From the NCBI RefSeq assembly GCF_008728515.1, contig NC_044978.1, forward strand, positions 1,073,771 to 1,137,770: a DNA stretch of 64,000 nucleotides. The letters are read 5' to 3'. The number at the start of each line of letters is the position of its first letter. Positions within the stretch are counted from its first letter, which is position 1. Below the pieces are notes generated by a model. The model did no database searches and had not been told where the DNA came from. It saw only the letters and a list, made by a program, of their open reading frames with translations. Of this stretch, positions 54,478 to 64,000 are shown piece by piece. The position numbers and the translations under genes are program-made. The stretch is from Papio anubis (taxonomy: Eukaryota > Chordata > Mammalia > Primates > Cercopithecidae).

Positions 54478-54838
54478 TGTTATGGTCTGAATGTGTACCC
54501 CAAAATTCATGTGTTGGAAATTTAGTTTTCCATGCAACAGTGTTGGGACGTGGAGTTTAACGGGAGGTGATTCGGTCATGAGACACTGCCCTCATGAATG
54601 GAGTCATTCCACTAAAAAAAGAACTATTCTGCTCCTCTGCCATAGGGGGACACAGCATTCATCTCCTTGTTGTCCATTTGCCTTTTGCCATGTAAGAATT
54701 CAGCAAGAAAGTCCTCACCAGATGCTGGTGCCTGGATCTTGGACTTTTCAGCCTCCAGAACAATGAAAAATACATTTCTATTCTTTGTAATTACCCAGTC
54801 TGTGCTATTCTATGACAATGCACAAACAAACTAAGACA
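54478..54838 (+). mobile_element. MaLR (MST/MLT1-like) solo LTR
   Basis: Runs from TGTTATGGTCTGAATGTGTA to ACAAACTAAGACA, the expected TG...CA ends. Internal words are CAAAATTCATGTGTTGG, GCAACAGTGTTGGGACGTGG, GATTCGGTCATGAG, GACACTGCCCTCATGAATGG, TGCCATGTAAGAATTCAGC, TCCTCACCAGATGCTGGTGC, GGACTTTTCAGCCTCCAGAA and AATTACCCAGTCTGTGC. It is near full length with no partner LTR or internal region, so it is a solo LTR. Confidence 0.9.
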
Positions 54839-54841
54839 CAA

Positions 54842-54912
54842 TCTATGTCTGTCTGTCTATCTATCTGTCGGTCTGTTTATCTATCTATCTATTTATCTAT
54901 CTATCTACCTTT
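54842..54912. repeat. (TATC)n tetranucleotide microsatellite
   Basis: CTATGTCTGTCTGTCTATC, TATCTATCTATCTATTTATC and so on. It directly follows the LTR. Confidence 0.95.
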
Positions 54913-56539
54913 TATCTATTTGCCTTGCTGGTTTTCTTCTGAAATGAGCTTTTAAATGTATTGAAGGTGGGACAGCATTTTACTATGTTTGTGTGAAATA
55001 ATTTTAAAATAATACGATCCGAATGAAAGAAAAATGAGTTCTTTAATAAGTAAAGTGTTTACATTTCAATGCAAGCAATTTTTGAAGTGAATTTTGCCTA
55101 AAAGTTACCTCTCTCTCTCGCGGTCTCTCACATACATATTTATAATGCCATCATCCTAGGGGACCGTTCATAAAATAAACATTGTGGACAACCTCTTCTC
55201 TCTTTGTTAAAAATATTACTCTAGTTAAATGCACCTAATGTATATTAAGCTTACAATATTTGTCAATATATTACTTTTTTTGAACTTAACAAACCAGAAT
55301 TTAGGGTACATTTATTGCCGTTTTTTATTTAGTTAAAATAACATTGATTTGTGAGTTTAATGTAAAATTCATAAAAGACACATTTTTTTCTTCCTCAAAA
55401 TTAGTCACAATTAATTGAAGTCACTATGTTTACTTGCTATAATTATACATTGGGTAGATGAATAAGTAAGAATTATATAGTTTGAACACATGGTTAAAAG
55501 TTCTTTAAAACCATATCTGTGTTTTTAGAAAGAAATTGTATATAATCCTATTAACTCATTTATTTTGACTTTTACCATTACTCTAGAGAGAGATAAATAA
55601 CATCTTATGAAATTCATTTTCTTCTTTACAATTTTGGGAATTTACATTAATGGAGTTTAAAAAGAATATAGAGCCTAAGGGAAAGCAGAGAGAATTTTTA
55701 AGTTAATCTTACTCATAATGTTTTAATATAAAATAATGTTTTCCAAAATTATTATTCTTCAGTCATCATGGTAGATTACTTTATTTTTTGAATTATGACG
55801 TTAGTATAATTTCTGAGTTTGTTTTAATTACATATATACATATAAACTCATCTGTACATGGAGATTTAAATCTTATTTTTCAGTCATGCAAATGCTTAGG
55901 CTATGTTTAAGAACAAAATTACTTGTGTAAATAATTCATTTTTAATATTTGTTAAGCTAAAATTTCTTTACAGAGAATTTCATATTTCATAAATATTTAC
56001 ATTTCAAGGAAAACAGGCAATTAAAATTTTATCCATTATAATAATGGAAGAGTAAGCAGAATTTTTTTCTGTATGTTACTGTCATTTTTACATTAGTCTC
56101 AATGACAGTAAAATAAACGTCCCCTGTGACTTCTCACTAGGTGTCTATCTATAAATTTTGTGTTTTTCAAAATTCACTGCCATATACTTTAAAATGTAAG
56201 CTCATAATTATAGTGATATATCAAGGCAAATAGATGTCTGTCATCCAAAATTACTTTATACTTACCAAATAAACTCGGAAAGTTGCATGAACTCCTTTGC
56301 TGTACACTAATTTAGATGCTGAATGAGTAACTTGCTATTTTTATAAAGTATTTTTTCCTTTGTAACTCATTTGCTGTAATATTTGGAGAAGCTGACAGAG
56401 CATTGTTAGTTGCAGGGCATGTTTCTCGTGGCTTTTCTTTTCCATCCTGAATTGTAGCCCTACTCAGTAAACTTGACCAGATGAATTCTACACGAGGTTG
56501 CCATTTCAAAGACCATGAAACCAATCCTGCTTAGTGTCT
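54913..56539. other. AT-rich interval without a recognised gene
   Basis: Very AT-rich, with short frames only. TCTCTCTCTCGCGGTCTCTC at about 55110-55129 is the only odd patch. Confidence 0.55.
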
Positions 56540-56692
56540 AAGTAGTAGTAATTTAGATGTATAGTGGGAGCAAATAGCAAACAATGTCTTAGTTGTGTAA
56601 GGGGAGCAAATAATATTTTACTACTAGTAAGTAGTAGTAATTTAGATATATAGGGGGTGCAAATAATATTACTTCCAAGGAATGAGGGATGA
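56540..56692. repeat. Imperfect 89-bp tandem duplication
   Basis: AAGTAGTAGTAATTTAGATG at 56540 returns as AAGTAGTAGTAATTTAGATA at 56629, followed by the same GTGCAAATA/GAGCAAATA text. A shorter GGGGAGCAAATAATATT copy lies between, so the locus has slipped more than once. Confidence 0.88.
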
Positions 56693-57209
56693 ATAAGGAA
56701 CGGCAGTGTGACATGACATATAACAAATAATCCATCCTCCATTTTATATACATAAATTTATATTATTAAAGAAAGGAACAGTTCCTGAAGTAGCAACATT
56801 TATTTTCTGCATTCCTGGAACTAAGTGAGGTGATTCTCTTTTTATTTTTGTGACGTCTTATCTGAATCTTGTTTGTAGTATGTATTCTAGGTCTCCCTCA
56901 TGCAGATGGGCCTGAATACTCGCATGGCATGAGGATGAGCATGGTTAGCACCTAGACACTACGCATTGATTTCTGAAATCTAGTGACTCGAAGGCCACGA
57001 AGACAGCTTCTGAACTGCCACCCTTACTGAGGCTTTAATTTGATGGATGACTTGACATGTTTTCAAAGCCCAGAGGAACGTCATTGCCAAGACACCACTC
57101 TCCTGACTCCACCCAGCTGATCTCCGCTTCATACCATTTCATTTGATCTTCATACATCCTCAAGTTACCAAGAGATAAACTGTTTTTAGAAGAAGTAAAT
57201 TACATTAAG
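56693..57209. other. Interval without a recognised gene
   Basis: Unclassified. The 56880-57120 part is less AT-rich. No repeat named. Confidence 0.5.
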
Positions 57210-57597
57210 GGGTTAAATCCTGGGTATATACTCAGAAGCACGATTGATAACTGGGTCACACAGTAGTTTTGTTTTTAGTTTTTTGAGGAACTTCCAACTA
57301 TTTGCCATAATGGACATACTAACTTACATTCTCACCAATGATGTAAAAGAGTTCTGTTTTTTCAGCTTCCCCTTCATCACTGTTGTATTTCATCTTTTTA
57401 ATAAAATCTACTTTAACAGGTGTGAAGTGATATTTCATCTCATTGTGGTTTTAATTTGTGTTGCCCTAATGAATAGTGTGCTAAGCATTTTTTCATGTAC
57501 CTTTTGGCCGTTTGTATGTCTTCTTTTGAGAAGTGACTGTTTCGGTCCTTGGCCCATTTTTTCATCTGTTTATTTTTTTCTTGCTATTGAGTTGTGT
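57210..57597 (-). mobile_element. L1M fragment, inverted 5' part of a probable twin-primed copy
   Basis: Reverse-complement L1: GGGTATATACTCAGAAGCAC, TTGAGGAACTTCCAACTAT, CATTCTCACCAATGATG, GGTGTGAAGTGATATTTCAT, TTTTTCATGTACCTTTTGGC and TCTTCTTTTGAGAAGTGAC. Its left edge is at the L1 point that directly precedes the forward L1M text at 57850 (AATATGTCCAAGGGATATC). This is the layout expected for an inverted 5' half. A 149-codon forward frame (57244-57693) through it is antisense to ORF2 and not a gene. Confidence 0.85.
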
Positions 57598-57675
57598 GTT
57601 TATGTATATATATGTGTGTGTGTGTGTGTGTGTATATATGTGTGTGTGTATGTGTGTGTGTGTGTATATATATAC
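57598..57675. repeat. (TG)n/(TA)n microsatellite at the L1 inversion junction
   Basis: TGTTTATGTATATATATGTG, (TG)n, TATATATG, (TG)n again and TATATATATAC. It sits between the inverted L1M part and a 7SL-derived monomer. Confidence 0.95.
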
Positions 57676-57800
57676 TTTTTAAAAAATAGATGATGCCTTG
57701 CTATGTTGTCCAAGCTAGACTTTAACTCAAGCTGGGCTCCAGGGATCCCCCTGCCTCAGTATCCCAAGTAACTGAGACTAAAGTCATCTGGCACAGCACC
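57676..57800 (-). mobile_element. Decayed free left Alu monomer (FLAM-like)
   Basis: TTTTTAAAAAATAGATGATG, TTGCTATGTTGTCCAAGC, TTTAACTCAAGCTGGGCTCC, CCCCTGCCTCAGTATCCCAA, GTAACTGAGACTAAAG and TCATCTGGCACAGCACCC: a strongly diverged reverse Alu left monomer with a short T-rich tail. Because it is so diverged, the monomer is likely older than the dimeric Alus here. Confidence 0.65.
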
Positions 57801-57849
57801 CTTTAATCCCTTATAAGAGGTGTGATTTGTTAACCTTTTCTTCAAATTA

Positions 57850-57905
57850 ATATGTCCAAGGGATATCTGCACTCTCTTGTTCATTGCAGCACTATTCACA
57901 ACAGG
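57850..57905 (+). mobile_element. L1M 3' part, first piece, split by L1PA
   Basis: AATATGTCCAAGGGATATCT, GTTCATTGCAGCACTATTCA and CAACAGG, the L1M text that should be followed by '...atggaaaca acctaagtg'. That following text is found at 58537 after a younger L1. Confidence 0.85.
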
Positions 57906-58530
57906 AGAAATAGGAACACTTGTACATAGTTGGTGGGAGTGTAAATTAGTTCAACCATTGTGGAAGATAGTGTAACAATTCCTCAGGGATACAGAACCAG
58001 AAATACCACTTGACCCAGCAATCCCATTACTGAGTATATACCCAAAGGATCATAAATCATTCTACTATAAAGACTCATGCACACATATGTTTATTGTGGC
58101 ACTGTTCACAATAACAAAGACTTGGAGCCAACATAAATGCCCATCAATGATAGACTGGATAAAGAAAATGTCACACATATACACATGGAATACTATGCAG
58201 CCATAAAAAATGGATGAGTTCATGTCCTTTGCAGAGACACGGATGACGCTGGACACCATCATTGTCAACAAACTAACATAGGAACAGAAAACCAAATGTC
58301 GCCTGTTCTCACTCATAAGTGAGAGTAGAACAATAAAAACACATGGACACAGGGAGGGGAACATCACACAAGGCCTGTTGGGGGGTTGGGGGCTTGGGGA
58401 GGGATAGCATTAGGAGAAATACCTAATGCAGATGACAGATTGATGGGTGCAGCAAACCACCAAGGCACGTGTATACCTATGTAACAAACCTGCGCATTCT
58501 GCACATGTACCCCAGAACTTAAAGTATAAA
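57906..58530 (+). mobile_element. L1PA-type 3' end nested in L1M
   Basis: GTTGGTGGGAGTGTAAATTA, TGACCCAGCAATCCCATTAC, GATAGACTGGATAAAGAAAA, ATACTATGCAGCCATAAAAA, the TTCTCACTCATAAGTGAG block, GGGGGGTTGGGGGCTTGGGG, AACAAACCTGCGCATTCTGC and TTAAAGTATAAAAAAATATGG. It is 5'-truncated and inactive. It splits the older L1M copy. Confidence 0.94.
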
Positions 58531-58536
58531 AAAATA

Positions 58537-59039
58537 TGGAAACTACCTAAGTGTCCATCAATGCATGAATGGATATAGAAAATGTGGCATATGTACACAA
58601 AGCAATATTATTCAGCCTTGAAAATTGCAGAGTGTCCCATTGTTTGCAACAAAATTGATGAATTTGAACAACATTGTACTAAATGAAATAAACTAGACAC
58701 AGAAAGACATATACTGTATGATCTTACTTATATGTGGAATCTAATAAAGTTGAACTCATAGAACTAGGTACTAGAATGATGGTTACTAGATGCTAGTGGT
58801 GGAAAGAGGAAATGGAGTGTGCTTATCAGAAGGTACAAAGTTATATGTAGACAAGAGTGATAGATTTTGAGATTTATTGCACAGCAAAGTTACTATAGTA
58901 AATAATGTATTAAATATTTTAAAATAACTAAAAGAAAATTTCAAATGTCTCATCATAAATTTTCAGATGTCTCCCCATGATAGGTTAGTGAAGTTATGAA
59001 TGATAATTAACTCAATTTAATCATGCCACCTTGCTTGTA

Positions 59040-59082
<43 letters not shown>

Positions 59083-59155
59083 CACATTGTACCCCATAAA
59101 TGTATACAATTGTAACTTGCCAGTAAAAATAAGTAAATAAGTAAAATAGAAAGCA
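58537..59155 (+). mobile_element. L1M 3' end, second piece
   Basis: TGGAAACTACCTAAGTGTCC, ATCAATGCATGAATGGATAT, ATTATTCAGCCTTGAAAAT, GACACAGAAAGACATATAC, ACTTATATGTGGAATCTAA and TATACAATTGTAACTTGCC. The tail region holds a microsatellite at 59037-59083. A second L1M copy of the same region lies at 61.5-62.1 kb. Confidence 0.9.
59037..59083. repeat. (TG)n(TA)n microsatellite inside the L1M 3' region
   Basis: TATGTGTGTGTGTGTGTG then ATATATATATATATATATC. In the second L1M copy the matching place reads ACAATGTATACATATATCAA without expansion (about 61972-61991), so this microsatellite arose from a short TATACATATAT seed. Confidence 0.93.
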
Positions 59156-59864
59156 ACAAAAGAGTAATACCTAATCATTTTTGTTTTTACAAATGACCAT
59201 ATTTTCATTAAAATACGGATATTGATTTCTCAGATCTCTAGGACACTTTACAATTTACCAAGCAATGTGTTTCTAAAATCTTCATTAATTATGCTAAGAT
59301 ACTTAAATATTAGAATTGGCTATTATAGTATTAATAATAGTTTGTCCATTAGATATCTCAACAAGAACTATGTTTGTTTGTTTTCCTTACGTTCAAATCA
59401 TGCTACACAGAAGCAAAAATCTGATGTATTTGTTCATTCTTCTGAAAAGCAAATACCAAGCAGAGTGAGACTGGTGAGAAGTTTATGGGGATAAGACTGT
59501 GAAAGACAAAGAGGGAAGGAGCAGGAATAGGCAGAGAGAACTTCACAGCCAAGAAGGAGGGCTGGCACCTGTGAAAGGACAGAGAGAAGGAGTGATTAGT
59601 GAGGAAAAGGCTTAGACTGCAGAGTATCTCTAAGACAGTCTTACCCAGGCCAACTTACCCCAAACAAAAATGGCCCACTGGAGAGCAGCTCCAGACTGGT
59701 GCACAGTAGCACCCTTGGCTATTTCAGTTGCTGACTGGGAACTGCTGGGGAAGTGTCTGGGCTCTGTGCAAAAGCAGTGTTGGTGCCAGAGAGGAAGCAT
59801 CAGAGCTCCCGTCAGCTGTGCTCCCTCCCGCAGACTCTCTTGAAGGTGAAATATCTCTACGTTG
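59156..59864. other. Interval without a recognised gene
   Basis: Two parts: AT-rich to 59460, then a GA-rich and more balanced stretch at 59460-59850. A reverse frame of 127 codons (59630-60013) spans this part and the start of the next L1; I find no known domain. The balanced part could be an LTR fragment. Confidence 0.45.
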
Positions 59865-61495
59865 AGTATTACAAAACACTGCTGAAAGAAATCAGAGATG
59901 ACATAAACAAATGAAAAATCATTCCCTGCTAATGAATAGGAAAAATCAATATTGTTAAAATGTCCATACATCCCAAAGCAATCTACAGCTTCAGTGCTGT
60001 TTATTCCTATCAAACTACCAATGACATTTTTTCACAGAATTAGAAAACAACTATTCTAAAATTCATTTGTAACCAAAAAGCCTGAATATACTACAAGGAT
60101 ATAGTAACTAAACTAGTATATTACTGATATAAAAGCTGACACATAGACCAATGGAACAGGTTAGAGAACTCAGAAATAAAGTCACACACTTACTATCATC
60201 TGATCTTCAGCAAAGTCAACAAAAACAAGCAATGGGAAAAGGACTCCTTATTAAATAAATGGTGCAAGGATAACGGACCAGTCATATGCAGAAGATTGAA
60301 ACTGGGCCCCTACTTTTCACCATATACAAAAATCAACTCAAGGTGCATTCAAGACTTATATGTAAAATCTAACACTATAAAAACTATAAAAGAAAACCTA
60401 AGAAATACCATTCTGGACAATGGTCCTGGCAGACTTCATAGTGAAGACTCCAAAAGCAATTACAACAACAAAAAATGGACACATGAGACCTAATTAAACT
60501 AACAGGCTGCTGCACAGCAAAAGAAACTATCAATAGAGTAAATAGACAGCCTACAAAATGGAAGAAAATATTTGCAAACTTTGCATACGACAAAGGTCTT
60601 ATATCCAGAATCTATAAGGAACTTAAATCAACAAGCAAAAAAACAAAAACCTCATTAGACAGTGGGCAAAGGACATGGACAGACACTTCTCAAAAGAGGA
60701 GATACATACAGCCAACAAGCATATGAAAAAATGCTGAATATCACTAATTGTTAGGGAAATGCACATCAAAACCACAATGAGATTCTATCTTACACCAGTC
60801 CGAATGGCTATTATCAAAAAGTCAAGAAAGAACAGATGCTGGCAAGATTGTGGAGTAAAAAGAACATGTACACACTGCTGATGGGAGTGTAAATTAGTTC
60901 AGCCACTGAGGAAAACAGTTGGGAGATTTCTAGAAGAACTTAAAATAATACAATCATTTGACCCAGCAATCCCATTATTGTGTATGTACCCAAAAGAATA
61001 TAAGTTGTTCTACCATAAAGACACATGCATCCCTACCTTCCCTGCAGCAGCATTCATAGTAGCAAAGACTCAACCTGGACAGCCATCAACATTGCACTGG
61101 AAGAGGAAAATGTGGTATATATACACCATGGAATACTCTAGAACCATAAAAAGAACAGGATTATGTCCTTTATGGCAACATGGATGGAACTGGAGGCCAT
61201 TATCCTAAACAAACTAATACAGGAGCAGAAAAACAAACACTGCATGTTTTCACTTATAAGTGGGAGCTAAACATTGAATACACATGGACACAGAGAAGGG
61301 AGCAATAAACACAAGGGCATCACTGATGGCTGGAAGTGGGGAGGAGGGTGAGGACTGAAAAGCTACCTATTGGGTATTATGTTGATTACCTGGGTGACAG
61401 GTGCACCAAACCTCTGTGACACACAACTGACCCACGTAGGAAATCTGCACGTGTACCCCTTGAAACTAAACTAAAAGTTACAGAGGAAATAAATA
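59865..61495 (+). mobile_element. L1 (older L1PA / L1PB class) 3' half
   Basis: ACAAAACACTGCTGAAAGAA, CATCCCAAAGCAATCTACAG, CATAGACCAATGGAACAGG, AAATCAACTCAAGGTGCATT, TTAATTAAACTAACAGGCTG, TTCTCAAAAGAGGAGATACA, AATCCCATTATTGTGTATGT, ACTTATAAGTGGGAGCTAAA, GGGTGACAGGTGCACC and ACGTGTACCCCTTGAAAC, ending in (AAAT)n. It covers the C-terminal half of ORF2 and the 3' untranslated region. Multiple frameshifts make it inactive. Confidence 0.94.
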
Positions 61496-61519
61496 AATAA
61501 ATAAGCAAACCATTGAAAT

Positions 61520-62060
61520 CAGAAAAAGAAAGATACAATGTGGTATGGGTACAATGGAATACTACTCAGCCTTAAAAAGATGAGGAGCCCTGTTATTAAC
61601 AACAACATGGATAAATCTGGAAGACATTACATTGAGTGAAATATGTCAGGCACAGAAAGACCCATGCTGTGTGATCTCACTTACATGTGGAACAGAAACG
61701 TTGAACTTACAGAAGCAGAGAGAAGAATGGTGGTCACCGGAGGCTGGGGAATGGGGATATTGGGGAGATATTTGTCAAAGGACACAAAATTCAGTTAGAT
61801 AAGGGTAATATATTGAAGACACCTACTGCACGCACATCCCAGTGACTATAGTTCATAACAATATACTGCATACTTTAAAATTGCTTACAGCAGATTTTAT
61901 GTATTCTCAGCACAAAAAATAAGTATGTGAGGTAATGCATATGTTAATTATCTTTATTTTTAGCCACTTTACAATGTATACATATATCAAACCATCATGT
62001 TGTATACATAAATATAGGCAATTTTGTCAATGTCAAAAACATCAAATAATTTAAAATGAA
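61520..62060 (+). mobile_element. L1M 3' end, second copy of the class
   Basis: AATGTGGTATGGGTACAATG, ACTACTCAGCCTTAAAAAG, GGCACAGAAAGACCCATGC, TTGAACTTACAGAAGCAGAG, AATGGTGGTCACCGGAGGC, GTATGTGAGGTAATGCATAT and ACAATGTATACATATATCAA. It is equivalent to the L1M at 58.5-59.1 kb but with more of the 3' region intact. The preceding L1 tail at 61495 abuts it, so the younger L1 may have inserted into it. Confidence 0.9.
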
Positions 62061-63739
62061 ATTTAACAACTTGAAAGCCTCCGAAGGAGCTACATAAGAA
62101 AATGTATTATTAAAACAACTGGAAAAAAATAGTTTTAAAAATGTGTGAAAGAGAAGAAATATAGTAAGAGAGGAATTTTAAAAAGATTTGAACTGTGTCT
62201 GAGTTGTTTATGAAAAAACAACTAAAGCTTATATGTCAAGGCTCTCACATTTGTTAAATTTTGTGATATGTTTCATATTATTTTCTCCACTTTTCTAATT
62301 AAAACATTTCATTAAAAAAATCTTACAATACAAATCTCATTCTGACCCTCAACATTATTATTTCAAAGTATTTTATACACAGCATCCTAATTATAATCTT
62401 TAGGTTATAGGAAAATATCTCTCCACATGGATAAAATAATTGGCCAATTTCAGTATCAACCTCTGAGGTCTAAAGAATGTACAACACTATTCACTTTCTT
62501 TTGCAGAAAAAAAATTATTTAACCTCCTATCAATAGACTTCAGACAATATGAAAGCAGCCTGGATTCCTGTGGAAGACTTGACAGTCTATGACTTGGTTT
62601 GATAAATATTATCTTGAAGCCAAATTCCTGGCAAAATTGTTGAGAAAATACCTCCAATGAAACCCTTAGAGTCAACTAAAGACTTAATAAAGTAATATAT
62701 AATGAGTTTATAAAGCAAAGCAAAACTATGATTATGATTACAATAAACCTCACTGGGGAACTGGTATTATCTATCAAAGATTATACTTTTTGCCAGAATT
62801 TTGCTTTCAAAATATCCTATTACAACTGATATTCCCTTGAAAACTAAAGAAAATATTTCACTCAAGAGTGAAGCTCTAAAAAGACTTCTCTGACCTATTA
62901 GGATTCTGAGTCATTTCCATAAGATCTAATGATTTTACTACTTTGAGGCTATCTGATCTCTTATAACTGAATTTCTGTATCTCATTGGGGGTTATCATAC
63001 TTTACACTCACTTATAAAATATATATGTAATCTTTGTGAGGTAGGGAGATTTTTTAACTAACTGACTCAATATTCCCTAAGAAGAGTTTCTTTGAAAAGT
63101 TTAATGTGATACATTTTTCAAAGAAAAATATTCTCATAAGATCAAAATAAATTTTTCACAGCATTTACTTTCCATTATCAATTATTTAAGTATAGACATT
63201 TAGATTGTAGATACAGTTCCTATTAGTACTCCAAATCTGTGTTATAATGCTCCTATGAAAATCCAAGTTGACCAAAGTTCTAACAGATCTTCTTTTAAAT
63301 GATATATTACACCTAAAATAAACATTTTCTGGCTCTACTTTTCAAAAAAAAAACTTCTATAAAACAATTTAAGACAGCTATTAATCAGTATATAAGGCTA
63401 ACCAAATATATCAGATATACAAATATATCAATGTATCAACATAGAAGAAGTATCAACATATCGATGTACCAAACAAGAAAAAAATATCTTTGTTGATGTC
63501 ATTAATGCTGTTTTGTTGTTCATAAAGAAGAAGAGAATGAAGAAATCTCTGAAACAAGTGATTGATTACTGTCAAAGATATAAAGTATTCTCAATTACAT
63601 TGAAATAAAATCATTGTATTTTGAAAATGCACCCTCTCAGTTATATGTATAACACTAAGTAACTCTATTAGAAATTCATTGTGTTCCATAAATCGATACT
63701 ACATTATAGTGTGAAAATTATATCTGTAATGCAAATTTA
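62061..63739. other. AT-rich interval without a recognised gene
   Basis: Unclassified. At 63400-63470 the words ATATATCA, TGTATCAACATAG and GTATCAACATATCGATGTA form a loose short repeat. No exon. Confidence 0.55.
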
Positions 63740-63925
63740 GCTTGCCATTAACTATGTACCACTCTCATCAAGCTACTTCCCATTATAAGCCTCGGTTTCC
63801 TCGTCCGTAAAGTGTCAGTAGTAAAGCTACATCGGTCTTAAGTGATTGTGATGACAGAATGAGATGACATATAGAAAGAATTTTCTAAGTGGCAGATCTT
63901 CAGTAAGTAGTCTCTATTTTTATTC
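63740..63925 (+). mobile_element. MIR SINE
   Basis: Forward MIR: AACTATGTACCACTCTCATC, AAGCTACTTCCCATTATAAG, CCTCGGTTTCCTCGTCCGTA, AAGTGTCAGTAGTAAAGC, GACAGAATGAGATGACATAT and TTCAGTAAGTAGTCTC. The CCTCGGTTTCCTCGTCCGTAAAG stretch, shown in pieces here, is the conserved 'cctcagtttcctcatctgtaaaa' core with CpG forms. Confidence 0.85.
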
Positions 63926-64000
63926 AATTCGCAGCTGACACTTGACGGAAAGTCCATTAAAAAATTTTACAGAGGTCGTGCATTTCTTTTTTGACTAAAT

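Noticed and set aside
31545..54838. Endogenous retrovirus provirus
   Set aside because: Only MaLR-type LTR pieces are seen; none has a partner LTR or an internal gag, pol or env remnant in place.
57244..57693. 149-codon forward frame as a gene
   Set aside because: It is antisense to L1 ORF2 and ends in a TG/TA microsatellite.

Overview
This window reads as intergenic or intronic DNA from an Old World monkey (macaque, baboon or guenon type). I found no convincing protein-coding exon, tRNA, rRNA or small RNA gene. The host call rests on four Alu copies (6.8, 18.1, 25.1 and 44.7 kb) that share a set of AluY changes I associate with the cercopithecine AluYR lineages: GGCGGCGCCTGTGGTCCCAGC-type right-arm starts, GGCGGGAACCCGGGGG, and CTCACTCC in place of CTGCACTCC. 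Older Alu (S and J), L1, L2, MIR, MaLR LTR, hAT and Tigger copies make up much of the rest.

Layout. 0-1.2 kb: a GT-rich degenerate minisatellite cut by the window edge. 1.2-2.2 kb: GC-richer unclassified sequence. 2.2-3.8 kb: one L2 split by a DNA transposon and an L1PA tail. 3.8-15.5 kb: AT-rich DNA with an Alu, two MIRs and an old reverse-strand L1. 15.9-17.9 kb: a 34/36-bp minisatellite of about 60 units. 18-26 kb: Alus, an L1 tail, a MER5A-like element and microsatellites. 26.4-30.0 kb: a Tigger1 transposon whose 3' terminal inverted repeat has grown into about 63 units of a 21-bp minisatellite; a short inverted piece of the same repeat lies about 0.9 kb further on. 31.5-39.5 kb: MaLR LTRs and several L1 pieces, two of which show the 5' inversion typical of twin priming. 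39.5-49.6 kb: mostly unclassified DNA with Alus. 49.7-52.5 kb: a decayed L1 interrupted by a MaLR LTR and an AluY, with a deletion. 54-64 kb: an LTR, microsatellites, nested and inverted L1s and a MIR.

The long open frames are products of tandem repeats (no stop codon in a 21-bp, 36-bp or GT-rich unit) or remnants of transposon proteins; none looks like a host gene. The most interesting structures are the transposon-end-derived minisatellite with its inverted satellite piece, the 34-bp array with recurrent TGACTCA variants, and a set of datable rearrangements (twin-primed L1s, an Alu-associated deletion, a half-Alu insertion). Family names come from my memory of repeat consensus sequences, not from a search; sub-family names are the least certain part.
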